This document shows positions 19,439 through 27,354 of a stretch of DNA of 64,000 nt, one piece after another. A program made the position numbers and the translations under genes. Within the stretch, counting starts at the first letter, position 1, and every line of letters starts with the position of its first letter. The notes beneath the pieces were generated by a model. It was not told where the DNA came from. It did not search any database and saw nothing but the letters and a program-made list of their open reading frames with translations. Source of the DNA: Leeia aquatica (GTDB taxonomy: Bacteria; Pseudomonadota; Gammaproteobacteria; Burkholderiales; Leeiaceae); NCBI RefSeq assembly GCF_012641365.1, contig NZ_JABAIM010000001.1, forward strand, positions 1,116,001-1,180,000. The letters are read 5' to 3'.

Positions 19439-20488
19439 TCAGGCCCGGGATTCAAAAAACTGGCGGGCAATGCGAATGGCCGCATCCACCTGGCTGCGGT
19501 CCACATCCAGATGGGTCACCCAGCGTTGCAAGGTGGTACCGGTAATCAGGATGCCATGCTGCAGCAGATGAGAGGCAAACGCTTCGGCCACTGCCGGAGG
19601 CACCCGCACGAAGACAATATTGGTTTGCGGTGGCGTCACCTGCAGGCCAGACAGGCTGCCCAAACCTTCGGCCAGCCGCTCAGCGTGGTAGTGATCCTCA
19701 CTCAGGCGTTCGACATGGTGTCGCAGCACATATTCACCCGCCGCCGCCAGGATGCCCGCTTGCCGCATGCCACCGCCCAGCATCTTACGCCAGCGACGGG
19801 CCTCGCCAATAAAGTCACGCGACCCCAGCAACAGGGAACCCACCGGCGCCCCCAGTCCTTTGGAGAGGCAGATCGACACCGAGTCGAAATGCCCGGCAAT
19901 CTCGGCAGCAGGCACACCCAGCTTCACCGATGCATTGAACAGGCGCGCGCCATCCAGATGCAGGGACAGGCGACGTTGCCGCGCCAGCGCCTCCACCTCG
20001 GCCAGATAAGACATCGGCAACACCCGCCCGCCGATAGTATTTTCCAGTGCCAGCAGGCGGCTGCGGGCAAAGTGGTAATCATCCGGTTTGATGGCGGCCG
20101 CGATGTCCGCCAGCGCCAGTGTGCCATCCGGCTGATTGAGAATGGGCTGCGGCTGGATGCTGCCCAGCACCGCAGCACCGCCGCCTTCGTAACGATAGGT
20201 GTGCGCTTCCTGCCCCACCAGATACTCGTCGCCGCGCTGGCAGTGTGTCAGCAGGCCGATCAGGTTGGTTTGCGTTCCCGAGGGGGCAAACAGGGCAGAC
20301 TCAAAACCCAGCATGTCGGCAGCAAACGCCTCCAGCCGGTTGACAGCGGGATCATCGTGGAAGACATCATCCCCCACCTCCGCATCGTGCATGACCTTGC
20401 GCAAAGTCGCTCCGGGCCGGGTGACGGTATCACTGCGGAAATCGGCCACGATGGCATGTTGGGAAGCGGTATTGGACTGCGGGTACAT
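19439..20488 (-). CDS. ltaE: Low-specificity L-threonine aldolase
   Basis: This 349-residue PLP enzyme splits L-threonine and L-allo-threonine to glycine and acetaldehyde. The fold type I motifs are clear: FRSDTVTRPGATLRK at the N-terminus, GDDVFHDDPAVNRLE, LSLHLDGARLFNA (with the PLP-contacting Asp), and the PLP lysine in SICLSKGLGAPVGSLLLG. Length and motifs fit the LtaE family well. It lies 65 bases downstream of the GNAT gene and 24 bases before gmhA on the same strand. Confidence 0.93.
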   Translation of the reverse strand: MYPQSNTASQHAIVADFRSDTVTRPGATLRKVMHDAEVGDDVFHDDPAVNRLEAFAADMLGFESALFAPSGTQTNLIGLLTHCQRGDEYLVGQEAHTYRYEGGGAAVLGSIQPQPILNQPDGTLALADIAAAIKPDDYHFARSRLLALENTIGGRVLPMSYLAEVEALARQRRLSLHLDGARLFNASVKLGVPAAEIAGHFDSVSICLSKGLGAPVGSLLLGSRDFIGEARRWRKMLGGGMRQAGILAAAGEYVLRHHVERLSEDHYHAERLAEGLGSLSGLQVTPPQTNIVFVRVPPAVAEAFASHLLQHGILITGTTLQRWVTHLDVDRSQVDAAIRIARQFFESRA

Positions 20489-20553
20489 GCAAGGCTCCTG
20501 ATCAGATGCGGCATGGAAGGATCAATTGTACGGCAAGCGGGCAGCATTATTGA

Positions 20554-21000
20554 TCACGCTTGTCGATAAAGGCTCAGGTCACGCTTTTCCATGACATTGG
20601 CGGGTGCGGCTGTCGCCTCAAAACCAAAGCGCCGATACAGCGTGTGCGCATCGCGTGTGACCAACATCATGCGGCGTAGCTGTTGCAGCCGTGGATGGGC
20701 CAGAACCCCCTGCATCATCCATTGCCCAAGCCCTTGCCCTCGACACTCGGCCCTCACCACCACGTCGGCCAGGTAGGCAAAGGTGGCGTAATCGGTAACT
20801 GCACGGGCAAAGCCCAGCTGCACACCATTGCGATACAGGCCAAAGCAGAGCGAGTGCTGCAGCATGCTGTCAAACCGTTCAGCAGGCAGCCCCGGTGACC
20901 AGTAAGCCTCTTCGGACAATTCATGGAAGAGCCAGGCCCGGTCAAGCTGCGCGGGGTCTGTACTCAGCAACAAGCCATCTTGCTCGACAACATAGTGCAT
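20554..21000 (-). CDS. GNAT family N-acetyltransferase
   Basis: This 148-residue protein has the GNAT acetyl-CoA site VVVRAECRGQGLGQWMM (Q/RxxGxG/A), the LVTRDAHTLYRRFGFEA helix-strand motif and a C-terminal ME-type strand. The substrate is unknown. I start it at the ATG 20998-21000, which is eight bases after the cupin gene stop; a longer reading from 21033 would overlap that gene. It closes the minus-strand cluster phzF-like/eamA/cupin/GNAT, which is divergent from the MocR-type regulator. Confidence 0.85.
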   Translation of the reverse strand: MHYVVEQDGLLLSTDPAQLDRAWLFHELSEEAYWSPGLPAERFDSMLQHSLCFGLYRNGVQLGFARAVTDYATFAYLADVVVRAECRGQGLGQWMMQGVLAHPRLQQLRRMMLVTRDAHTLYRRFGFEATAAPANVMEKRDLSLYRQA

Positions 21001-21007
21001 ATGGGGC

Positions 21008-21337
21008 TCAATCCACAATAAACAAGGTCGCACCCACCGCCGTACTGGAGCGGTGCGCTTCTGCCTGGTCGGCCACCTGATAGCTCATGCCGGGGCGCAG
21101 CACAAACCGGCGGCCGTCCTCCAGCTCGGTTTCCAGCTCGCCCTGCAGACACAGCAGGATATGCCCCTTGCTGCACCAGTGGTCGGCCAGATAGCCGGGG
21201 GTATAGCGCACCATGCGCACCCGGATCTCACCGAAGCGGCAGGTTTTCCACCAGGCCTCGCCTTGTTCGCCCGGATGCCGGGTTTCCTCGATAGCGGACC
21301 AGTCTGTTACACCAAACGGAATATCATGCATCTGCAT
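21008..21337 (-). CDS. Small DHCW-motif cupin protein
   Basis: This protein (109 aa) is a single-domain cupin. The metal/ligand barrel motif reads YLADHWCSKGHILLCLQGEL, and the second conserved strand pair is RFVLRPGMSYQVADQAEAHRS. The family is annotated as DHCW-motif cupin but has no known function. I chose the ATG at 21335-21337 because GGGAGAG lies upstream; the longer reading would extend back into the transporter gene. The gene is 40 bases after eamA and eight before the acetyltransferase gene. Confidence 0.85.
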   Translation of the reverse strand: MQMHDIPFGVTDWSAIEETRHPGEQGEAWWKTCRFGEIRVRMVRYTPGYLADHWCSKGHILLCLQGELETELEDGRRFVLRPGMSYQVADQAEAHRSSTAVGATLFIVD

Positions 21338-21377
21338 CCGTACTCTCCCAAGCCTTGTGTGACAACCCCACACCCCG

Positions 21378-22265
21378 TCAGGCGGAGCGGCGCCCCAGCG
21401 CCACACACACCACCACCGCCAGCGCCACCAGCCACATCACCGGCGGCACATGCTCCCTTAACATCAACGCCGCCAGCAGCAAGCTGAAGAAAGGCTGTAA
21501 CAACTGTACCTGCCCCACCCGGGCAATACCCCCCACCGCCAGACCACGATACCAGGCAAAAAACGCAAGGAACATGCTGATCAGGCTGACATAGGCGAAG
21601 CCGCCCCAGGCCACACCGGACACGGCGTGCAACGGGCGGGTATACCATACCGGCCACAACAGAAAGGGTAATGACATCACCAGCGCCCAGCAAATGGTTT
21701 GCCAACTCCCCAGCGTGCGCGCCACCCGGCCACCTGCCACATAGCCCAGTGCACCGATCCCGACCGCCAGCAACATCAGGCCATCCCCCCAGCTCAAACG
21801 CCAACCCGCACCACTGTGCGCGCTACGCCACAGGGCAAAGCCGACCACCAGACCACTCCCCAGAATCGACCACCACCAGAACGCCCTGCGCGGACGCTCT
21901 CCGGTCAGCCAAGCCGCAAGGACCGCCGTCGCCAGTGGCAAGGTGCCATTGATGACCGAAGCCTGCGATGAGGTCACATATTGCAGCGCCAGTGTAGAGA
22001 ACACCGGAAAACCCAGCACCACACCGATCACCACTCCGGCCAGCCATCCCCATTCGCGGCCCTGTGGCCAGCGGCTGCGATGCCACAACAGCAACAGGAT
22101 GGACAGCACCGCTGCAACCAGCGCACGCCCGAGACTGATGAACCACGGATTCAGGTCCACCACCGCCAGCTTGGTCATCGGCAATGAACCGGCAAAGCCG
22201 ATCACCCCCAGCAGACCCCAGCCCATACCACCCCAGCCTTGGGTGGATGGTTGTTGTGTACTCAT
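21378..22265 (-). CDS. EamA/DMT family transporter
   Basis: This 295-residue protein has ten hydrophobic segments in two EamA repeats, typical of drug/metabolite transporters (often amino acid or metabolite exporters). Motifs include GSLPMTKLAVVDLNPWFISLGR in the first repeat (beginning and end noted) and LLQPFFSLLLAALMLREHV in the second. I chose the start at 22263-22265 (MSTQQPS), preceded by AGGGG. Its start overlaps the stop of the PhzF-like gene by four bases. Transporters of this kind often sit beside MocR regulators, which fits the divergent neighbour at 23.3 kb. Confidence 0.88.
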   Translation of the reverse strand: MSTQQPSTQGWGGMGWGLLGVIGFAGSLPMTKLAVVDLNPWFISLGRALVAAVLSILLLLWHRSRWPQGREWGWLAGVVIGVVLGFPVFSTLALQYVTSSQASVINGTLPLATAVLAAWLTGERPRRAFWWWSILGSGLVVGFALWRSAHSGAGWRLSWGDGLMLLAVGIGALGYVAGGRVARTLGSWQTICWALVMSLPFLLWPVWYTRPLHAVSGVAWGGFAYVSLISMFLAFFAWYRGLAVGGIARVGQVQLLQPFFSLLLAALMLREHVPPVMWLVALAVVVCVALGRRSA

Positions 22266-23176
22266 CGTAATTGCCCCTGCATGATCGGCACCGCTCCGCC
22301 ACCCACCATCGGCGGCAACACCCTGCCCTGTTGTTTTCGTCCGGTCAGGTGCAGCACGCTGAAGCGGCCCATGTCCTCGCCCTGATGCAAGGTCCAGCGC
22401 CATTCACCGTCCGCTACCTCCTGCTGGCTTGCCAGCCAGCCGGCCAAGCTGGACGCAGCCCCACCGGTGGCGGGGTCTTCCATAGGCACATCCCGTTCCA
22501 TCCACATCATTCGTGCCGCGTAGACCCCATCCTGCTGCGGGACATAGCCCAGCACCCCATCCGGCGCAAACGCAAACAGCTTGCGCCATGCCGGATCGTA
22601 ATACCGATGCCAGGCATCGGCCTGCAAGCGCAGGCGTGACAAGGCCTCGCGGCTGCTCAAGGCCACCAGCAGGTAAGGCATGCCACAGGACACCATGACC
22701 GGCGCCACGCCCGGCGGGAAATCCCCCTCATCCAGTGCCAGCAGTTCAGCCAATTGTGCGGGTGTCAGCGAGACCGGCAGCACCGTCGGCACCTCGGGTG
22801 CCGTCAGCCGTGCGGACTGCACCTGTCCGTTCTGAACCGAGAACTGTACCGGTACAGGCCCTGCCATCGTCTGCAAGGTACGGGTAGCCCCGTCCTCCAG
22901 AGTCCCTAACAGCCCTTGCCAGGCCAGGTGCAGGGCGGCCCCAATAGTGGGGTGTCCCGCAAAGCGCATTTCCAGGCTGGGGGTGAAAATGCGCAAACAC
23001 CAGGCGCAGCCCGCTTCCGTGGCGGCTTGCAAGAACACGGTTTCCGAGTAATTGAACTCACGGGCAATCTGCTGCATGGTGGCCTCATCCAGCCCGTCGG
23101 CAGCAGACACCACCGCCAGCGGATTGCCGCCAAAACGTCGGTCGGTAAACACATCGTAAGTATGAAACGTCTGCAT
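22262..23176 (-). CDS. PhzF family isomerase/epimerase-like protein
   Basis: This 304-residue protein belongs to the PhzF (diaminopimelate epimerase-like) superfamily. It opens with the typical MQTFHTYDVFTDRRFGGNP and AVVSAADGL, with the conserved GNPLAVV. The FNYSETVFL motif holds the conserved acidic residue, and the RFAGHPTIGAALHL and DPATGGAASSLAGWL segments are characteristic. The exact substrate is not known. It is the first gene of a minus-strand set (PhzF-like, EamA, cupin, GNAT) starting from the intergenic region shared with the MocR-type regulator. Confidence 0.9.
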   Translation of the reverse strand: MQTFHTYDVFTDRRFGGNPLAVVSAADGLDEATMQQIAREFNYSETVFLQAATEAGCAWCLRIFTPSLEMRFAGHPTIGAALHLAWQGLLGTLEDGATRTLQTMAGPVPVQFSVQNGQVQSARLTAPEVPTVLPVSLTPAQLAELLALDEGDFPPGVAPVMVSCGMPYLLVALSSREALSRLRLQADAWHRYYDPAWRKLFAFAPDGVLGYVPQQDGVYAARMMWMERDVPMEDPATGGAASSLAGWLASQQEVADGEWRWTLHQGEDMGRFSVLHLTGRKQQGRVLPPMVGGGAVPIMQGQLR

Positions 23177-23224
23177 GGCGCCTGCCTTCGAGGTACATTT
23201 GGCTTCATGGTAGGTGAAAGCAAC

Positions 23225-23271
23225 TTGACGGTGTCAGGTACAGTTGGCCTACAATCAAGGTTAACTGTACC
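23225..23271. promoter_or_regulatory. Divergent promoter region with a perfect inverted repeat, likely MocR operator
   Basis: GGTACAGTT at 23237-23245 and AACTGTACC at 23263-23271 form a perfect 9-bp inverted repeat, with centres 26 bp apart. On the plus strand a TTGACG (23225-23230) and TACAAT (23250-23255) pair lies around the left arm, with 19-bp spacing, so regulator binding would touch the promoter. The region separates the MocR-type regulator gene from the PhzF-like gene. I infer autoregulation and control of the divergent operon. Confidence 0.6.
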
Positions 23272-23277
23272 GGTAAA

Positions 23278-24747
23278 GTGACCCTGCCAATGTTTGCCCT
23301 GCCTGAAGTCAGCTCCGAGCGTGATACGCCTCTGGTCGAGCAGATCGTGGACCAGATCACCCGCAATATCGACCAGAAGACCTGGCATGCCGGCATGCGG
23401 CTGCCGTCGATCCGGCAGCTGGCGCAATCGCTGACAGTGAGCAAATTCACCGTAGTCGAGGCCTACGACCGGCTGGTGGCGCGTGGCTATCTGGATTCCC
23501 GCCGTGGTGCGGGGTTTTTTGTGGCTCACCGCAGCAAGCCGGTGCAGCAGCCGGAAGCCGAATCTCCGGTAGAACGTGCAGTGGATACCGTGTGGCTGAT
23601 GCGGCAAATGCTGCTGTCTGATAACGACATGCTGAAAGCGGGCTGCGGCTGGCTGCCAACCGACTGGCTGATGACCGAAGACATCCGCCGCGCACTGCGC
23701 ACCTTGTCACGCACGCCGATGCTGCGCCCCACCTGCTACGGCCTGCCGGCAGGCTATTTGCCGCTGCGGCAGCAATTGCAGCAGAAGCTGGCTGACATCA
23801 ATATCGACGCCCGCCCCTCGCAGATTCTGCTCACCGCAGGCGCGATGCCAGCCATCGACCTGATCCTGCGCTACTTTCTGCGCCCCGGCGATACAGCACT
23901 GCTGGACGACCCCAGCTACTTCAATTTCCGTGGCAACCTCAAACTGCACGGCGTGACCTTGCTGCCGGTACCGCGCACCCCACAAGGGCCAGACCTGCAG
24001 GTACTGGAGCGTCTGGTGCTGGAGCACCGCCCGCGCATCTACCTGACCAACAGTGTGCTGCAAAACCCGATGGGGACCAATATCAGCCCCGGCGTCGCGT
24101 TCAAGCTGCTGAATCTGGCGCATGCGCATGATTTCTACATCATCGAAGACGATATCTACGCCGACCTGCTTAATGAGCCCAGCTCGCGGCTGGCCGCGCT
24201 GGACCAGCTGCAGCGGGTCATTTACGTTGGCAGCTTCTCCAAAACGTTGTCGGCCAATTTCCGGGTCGGTTTCATCACCGCCCAGCGTGACCTGATCCAG
24301 GAGCTGGCCGACCTCAAGCTGCTGACTGGCATCACCAGTTCGGAAGGCGTCGAGCAAGTGGTCTACCAGCTGCTGACCGAAGGCTTCTACCGCAAGCATG
24401 TGGACCGGGTGCGCGGCAAGCTGGCGCAGGCGATGTCGCGGGTACGGCCTGCGCTGGCACGGCTGGGCTGTGAGGCCGTGGCCGAGCCCGCAGGCGGCAT
24501 GTTCATCTGGGCCAGCCTGCCACCGGGGGTGAATGCCTGCGATCTGGCGGCCAGCGCGCTGCAATCCCACATCGTACTGGCGCCGGGTAACCTGATGAGT
24601 GTGGCCAGCAATGCCAATCGCTTCATGCGCTTTAACATTGCCCACTGCAATGACATGGTGTTTGACCGGCTGGGACGGCTGCTGGAGGGCTGCACCACAC
24701 CGCAGCCGGTGCTGCACGGTGCTACAATGCAGGCAGTCCTTGCCTGA
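23278..24747 (+). CDS. MocR/PdxR-type GntR transcription regulator with aminotransferase domain
   Basis: This protein (489 aa from the GTG at 23278; an ATG at 23290 is an alternative) has an N-terminal GntR winged helix (about residues 15-85, with RLPSIRQLAQSLTVSKFTV and RGAGFFV). A fold type I aminotransferase-like domain fills the rest. The PLP lysine is in YVGSFSKTLSANFRVGF, and the PLP-contacting Asp is in YIIEDDIYADL. MocR regulators sense PLP-linked or amino-compound ligands. It is divergent from the PhzF/EamA/cupin/GNAT genes and is followed after 11 bases by a small exported protein. Confidence 0.92.
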   Translation: MTLPMFALPEVSSERDTPLVEQIVDQITRNIDQKTWHAGMRLPSIRQLAQSLTVSKFTVVEAYDRLVARGYLDSRRGAGFFVAHRSKPVQQPEAESPVERAVDTVWLMRQMLLSDNDMLKAGCGWLPTDWLMTEDIRRALRTLSRTPMLRPTCYGLPAGYLPLRQQLQQKLADINIDARPSQILLTAGAMPAIDLILRYFLRPGDTALLDDPSYFNFRGNLKLHGVTLLPVPRTPQGPDLQVLERLVLEHRPRIYLTNSVLQNPMGTNISPGVAFKLLNLAHAHDFYIIEDDIYADLLNEPSSRLAALDQLQRVIYVGSFSKTLSANFRVGFITAQRDLIQELADLKLLTGITSSEGVEQVVYQLLTEGFYRKHVDRVRGKLAQAMSRVRPALARLGCEAVAEPAGGMFIWASLPPGVNACDLAASALQSHIVLAPGNLMSVASNANRFMRFNIAHCNDMVFDRLGRLLEGCTTPQPVLHGATMQAVLA

Positions 24748-24758
24748 ACGGAGTTGCC

Positions 24759-25229
24759 ATGCGCCTGCCAGCCCTGTTGCTGATGCTCACCAGCCTGCCC
24801 ACGCTGGCCGTAGACCTGCGCAACAATCTGATCGACCTGCCGCCCAAGAGCAAGCTGGTACTGACCCTGCCGGTGGAGATCAAGGCGGACCTCGCCTTCA
24901 CCATCCTGGGGCGCAACGAAAACAACAACTGCTATCTCGGCTCCGCCCCCGAGCGCCCGGTTGCCGGACAGGCGCCGCGCTTTCAGGCCAGCAGCAGCGA
25001 CCGTAAATTCAAGGTCGGCAGCAAGTTCACGGTGCGCAAGGTCAGCGGCTTTCGCTCTGGCAAGTCCTACCAGGGCTACACCGTCACCCTGGGCAACACC
25101 AAGAACGACGGGGTGATGGTATTGTATCTGGAGCAGACCGGACCATCGGTTGGTTTTACCTCCATCCAGAGCATGCTGCGTGAATGTGGCAACAAGCTCA
25201 CGGTAGAAGACCCGGCACCCGGGCAGTAA
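24759..25229 (+). CDS. Small exported protein of unknown function
   Basis: I do not recognise this 156-residue protein. It has a clear signal peptide (RLPALLLMLTSLPTLA, cut before VDL) and a mature part rich in beta-prone residues, with two cysteines (in NNNCYLG and RECGNKL) that could form a disulfide in the periplasm. No membrane segment or lipobox is present. It starts 11 bases after the MocR gene with an upstream GGAG, so it may be co-transcribed, but its C-terminal region meets alr convergently. Its last codons contain a 14-base sequence repeated in the end of alr. Confidence 0.7.
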   Translation: MRLPALLLMLTSLPTLAVDLRNNLIDLPPKSKLVLTLPVEIKADLAFTILGRNENNNCYLGSAPERPVAGQAPRFQASSSDRKFKVGSKFTVRKVSGFRSGKSYQGYTVTLGNTKNDGVMVLYLEQTGPSVGFTSIQSMLRECGNKLTVEDPAPGQ

Positions 25230-25250
25230 GTTTCAAACAGGAACGCACCC

Positions 25251-26315
25251 CTAGACCGGGCAGCGCGGCACCCGGGCAGACACCGCGGTGAGCAGCTCAT
25301 AGCCCAGGGTGCCTGCCGCCACCGCCACCTCATCCACCGGCAACTGCGTCCCCCACAGCTCGACCTCAGTGCCCACATCGGCGTCCGGGCAGCCGCTCAG
25401 GTCCACCGTCAGCATGTCCATCGACACCCGGCCCACCAGCTGGCAGCGACGCCCCCCCACCAGCACTGGCGTACCCGTGGGGGCATGGCGCGGGTAGCCA
25501 TCGGCATAGCCGCACGCCACCACACCAATGCGCATCGGGTACTCCGCCACCACGGTTGCGCCATAGCCAATGCTGCCGCCGGGCTCAACATGCTGCACGG
25601 CAATCAGCCGACTGAGCAGGCTCATCACTGGCCGCAAGCCCTGGCTGGCCGCAGAAGCAGCTCCGGAGCGTGCGCCATACAGCATGATGCCGGGCCGTAC
25701 CCAGTCTGCATGGGTGTCCGGATGTGCAAGGATGGCAGCCGAATTGGCCAGGCTCACCGGCAGCTGCATACCCTCGGTTTCCATCAGGAAGGTCACCAGC
25801 TGGGCCGCCACCCCGTCCGTTTCGTCCGCCGTTGCAAAATGGCTCATCAGCGTGACCCGGCCCACCTGCGGCCAGCGGGACAACTGCTGCACCACCTCAC
25901 GGTATGGCCCCGGCGGAAACCCCAGCCGGTTCATGCCGGAGTTCAGTTTCACCCACACATCCAGCCGCAGCGGCAACCAGGCCTGCTGCAGCCAGGCCAG
26001 CTGCTGTGTACTGTGAATCACCGGCGTCAGCTGGTGTTCGGCCAGCAGGGGCAGTTCATCTGCGGTGAAGTACCCCTCCATCAGCACGATGGGGCGGCGC
26101 TCCCCTGCCGCTCGCAAGGCCAGCGCCTGCTCCAGCTCCAGCACCCCCAGCGCATCGGCCTCTTGCAGTGCGCTTGCCACGGTCTGTACGCCATGGCCAT
26201 AGGCATCGGCCTTCAACACCGCCAGCACCTTGCTGGCTGGCGCCAGCGCGCGCACCTGCCGCAGGTTGTGCTGCAAGGCAGCGGTATCAATCCGGGCAAA
26301 CAGGGGACGGTACAT
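25251..26315 (-). CDS. alr: Alanine racemase
   Basis: Alr (354 aa) interconverts L- and D-alanine for peptidoglycan. The PLP lysine is in VLAVLKADAYGHG near the N-terminus, and the catalytic Tyr of the second half is in SIGYGATVVAE. VACGYADGYPRHA and VGRVSMDML are conserved. I start it at the ATG 26313-26315, preceded by GAGGA at about nine bases; an upstream in-frame TTG at 26318 is too close to that site. It is divergent from dedA with a 99-bp shared region and convergent with the small exported gene. Confidence 0.95.
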   Translation of the reverse strand: MYRPLFARIDTAALQHNLRQVRALAPASKVLAVLKADAYGHGVQTVASALQEADALGVLELEQALALRAAGERRPIVLMEGYFTADELPLLAEHQLTPVIHSTQQLAWLQQAWLPLRLDVWVKLNSGMNRLGFPPGPYREVVQQLSRWPQVGRVTLMSHFATADETDGVAAQLVTFLMETEGMQLPVSLANSAAILAHPDTHADWVRPGIMLYGARSGAASAASQGLRPVMSLLSRLIAVQHVEPGGSIGYGATVVAEYPMRIGVVACGYADGYPRHAPTGTPVLVGGRRCQLVGRVSMDMLTVDLSGCPDADVGTEVELWGTQLPVDEVAVAAGTLGYELLTAVSARVPRCPV

Positions 26316-26354
26316 CAACAGGTTTCCTCAAAAAACAGCGCTGTCATACGGCTG

Positions 26355-26363
26355 TGCTATTAT
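26355..26363 (+). promoter_or_regulatory. Extended -10 promoter before dedA
   Basis: TGC followed by TATTAT at 26358-26363 matches an extended -10 element; no good -35 lies at the usual distance. It is 51 bases upstream of the dedA ATG in the divergent alr-dedA region. Confidence 0.4.
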
Positions 26364-26414
26364 ACGCCGACCTGTGACCGCAGCCGGAATCAACTGTTCC
26401 GGCATGACCCTTGA

Positions 26415-27074
26415 ATGGATATTCTGCAAACCCTGCTGGACCTGTTTTCTGGCGTCAGCTCTCACCCTTACTTTGCTTATATCGCGGTGTTTTCCGTGCT
26501 GCTGCTGTGCGGCTTCGGGGTGCCGATCCCGGAAGACATCTCGCTGGTTGCCGGTGGGGTGATGGCCGGTTTGGACATGGCCAATGTGCACATCATGTTT
26601 CTGGTCGGGCTGGCTGGCGTACTGGCAGGTGACACCATCATGTTCGTGGTCGGCCGCATCTATGGCGAACGCGTGCGCCGCTTCCGCATCGTGGCCCGCT
26701 ATCTGACACCGGAACGCTACGAGGCCGTACAGGACAAATTCCACAAGTATGGCAACCGGGTGATGTTTGTCGCCCGCTTCCTGCCGGGCTTGCGCTCCCC
26801 CATCTTCCTCACCGCCGGCATGACCCGCCGCATTTCCTTCTGGCGCTTTATTGCGGCAGACGGCTTTGCCGCGCTCATCAGCGTGCCGATCTGGGTCTAC
26901 CTCGGCTACTACGGCGCCGACAACCGCGCCTGGCTGATGGAGCAAGTCCATGCTGGGCAGCGCGGCATCCTGCTGGTTCTCGCCGTACTGCTGGTAGCGG
27001 TCGCTTGCCTGTGGTGGCGCAAACGCAGCAAAGCACGCGCCACCCTGCCCGATGGTACAGCCGGTACCGACTAA
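26415..27074 (+). CDS. DedA family membrane protein
   Basis: This 219-residue inner-membrane protein belongs to the DedA/SNARE-associated (VTT) family, whose members are linked to undecaprenyl phosphate and phospholipid recycling and to membrane stress. Signature motifs are GFGVPIPEDISLVAGG in the first half and FVARFLPGLRSPIFLTAGM in the second, with the conserved F..R..P.LR core. About five hydrophobic segments and a basic C-terminal tail are visible. It stands alone, followed after 82 bases by a strong terminator hairpin. Confidence 0.93.
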   Translation: MDILQTLLDLFSGVSSHPYFAYIAVFSVLLLCGFGVPIPEDISLVAGGVMAGLDMANVHIMFLVGLAGVLAGDTIMFVVGRIYGERVRRFRIVARYLTPERYEAVQDKFHKYGNRVMFVARFLPGLRSPIFLTAGMTRRISFWRFIAADGFAALISVPIWVYLGYYGADNRAWLMEQVHAGQRGILLVLAVLLVAVACLWWRKRSKARATLPDGTAGTD

Positions 27075-27156
27075 GCCAAATTTCGGCCTTGCATTCCCAT
27101 ACCGGGGGAGCTATACCCAAACCTGAGTAGGCTTGTGTCTCCTCATTCCCCCTGAA

Positions 27157-27183
27157 ACCCGCCGCCAAGGCGGGTCTTTTTTT
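27157..27183 (+). terminator. Rho-independent terminator after dedA
   Basis: ACCCGCC (27157-27163) pairs perfectly with GGCGGGT (27169-27175) around the loop GCCAA, followed by CTTTTTTT. It lies 82 bases after the dedA stop. The AT-rich segment that carries the orphan ATPase begins right after it. Confidence 0.85.
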
Positions 27184-27354
27184 GGGGATAGCATCATGTC
27201 ACATCACGCGATAGCTCACATTCGGCTGTTGCGTACTGAGACTACAGTTGATTAAATACGAAACATCCACATACTCGACAGAAATTTTCTAACTAAATTG
27301 TCATGGCATGTGCTTTCTTATAAGCACAGCAAAACAACATCTTTCGGGGCCGCA
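27184..27354 (+). promoter_or_regulatory. AT-rich leader of the orphan ATPase gene
   Basis: This gene-free stretch is AT-rich. A weak promoter pair, TTGATT (27248-27253) and CATACT (27270-27275), is spaced 16 bases apart. Downstream, TGTGCTT (27309-27315) and AAGCACA (27322-27328) form a perfect 7-bp inverted repeat with a 6-base loop. The promoter is tentative. Confidence 0.35.

Noticed and set aside
19370-20569. Plus-strand open frame of 399 codons opposite the threonine aldolase gene
   Set aside because: Antisense of a conserved PLP enzyme, with no family features.
22906-23607. Minus-strand open frame of 233 codons crossing the phzF-mocR intergenic region
   Set aside because: It covers the promoter region and the start of the plus-strand regulator; the sequence is not protein-like.
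26331-26410. Classic -35/-10 promoter for dedA
   Set aside because: Only an extended -10 was found; TGTCAT-like hexamers are at the wrong spacing.
27075-27297. tRNA or small RNA gene as an attachment site near the AT-rich segment
   Set aside because: No cloverleaf or CCA end could be drawn; the only clear structure is the dedA terminator.
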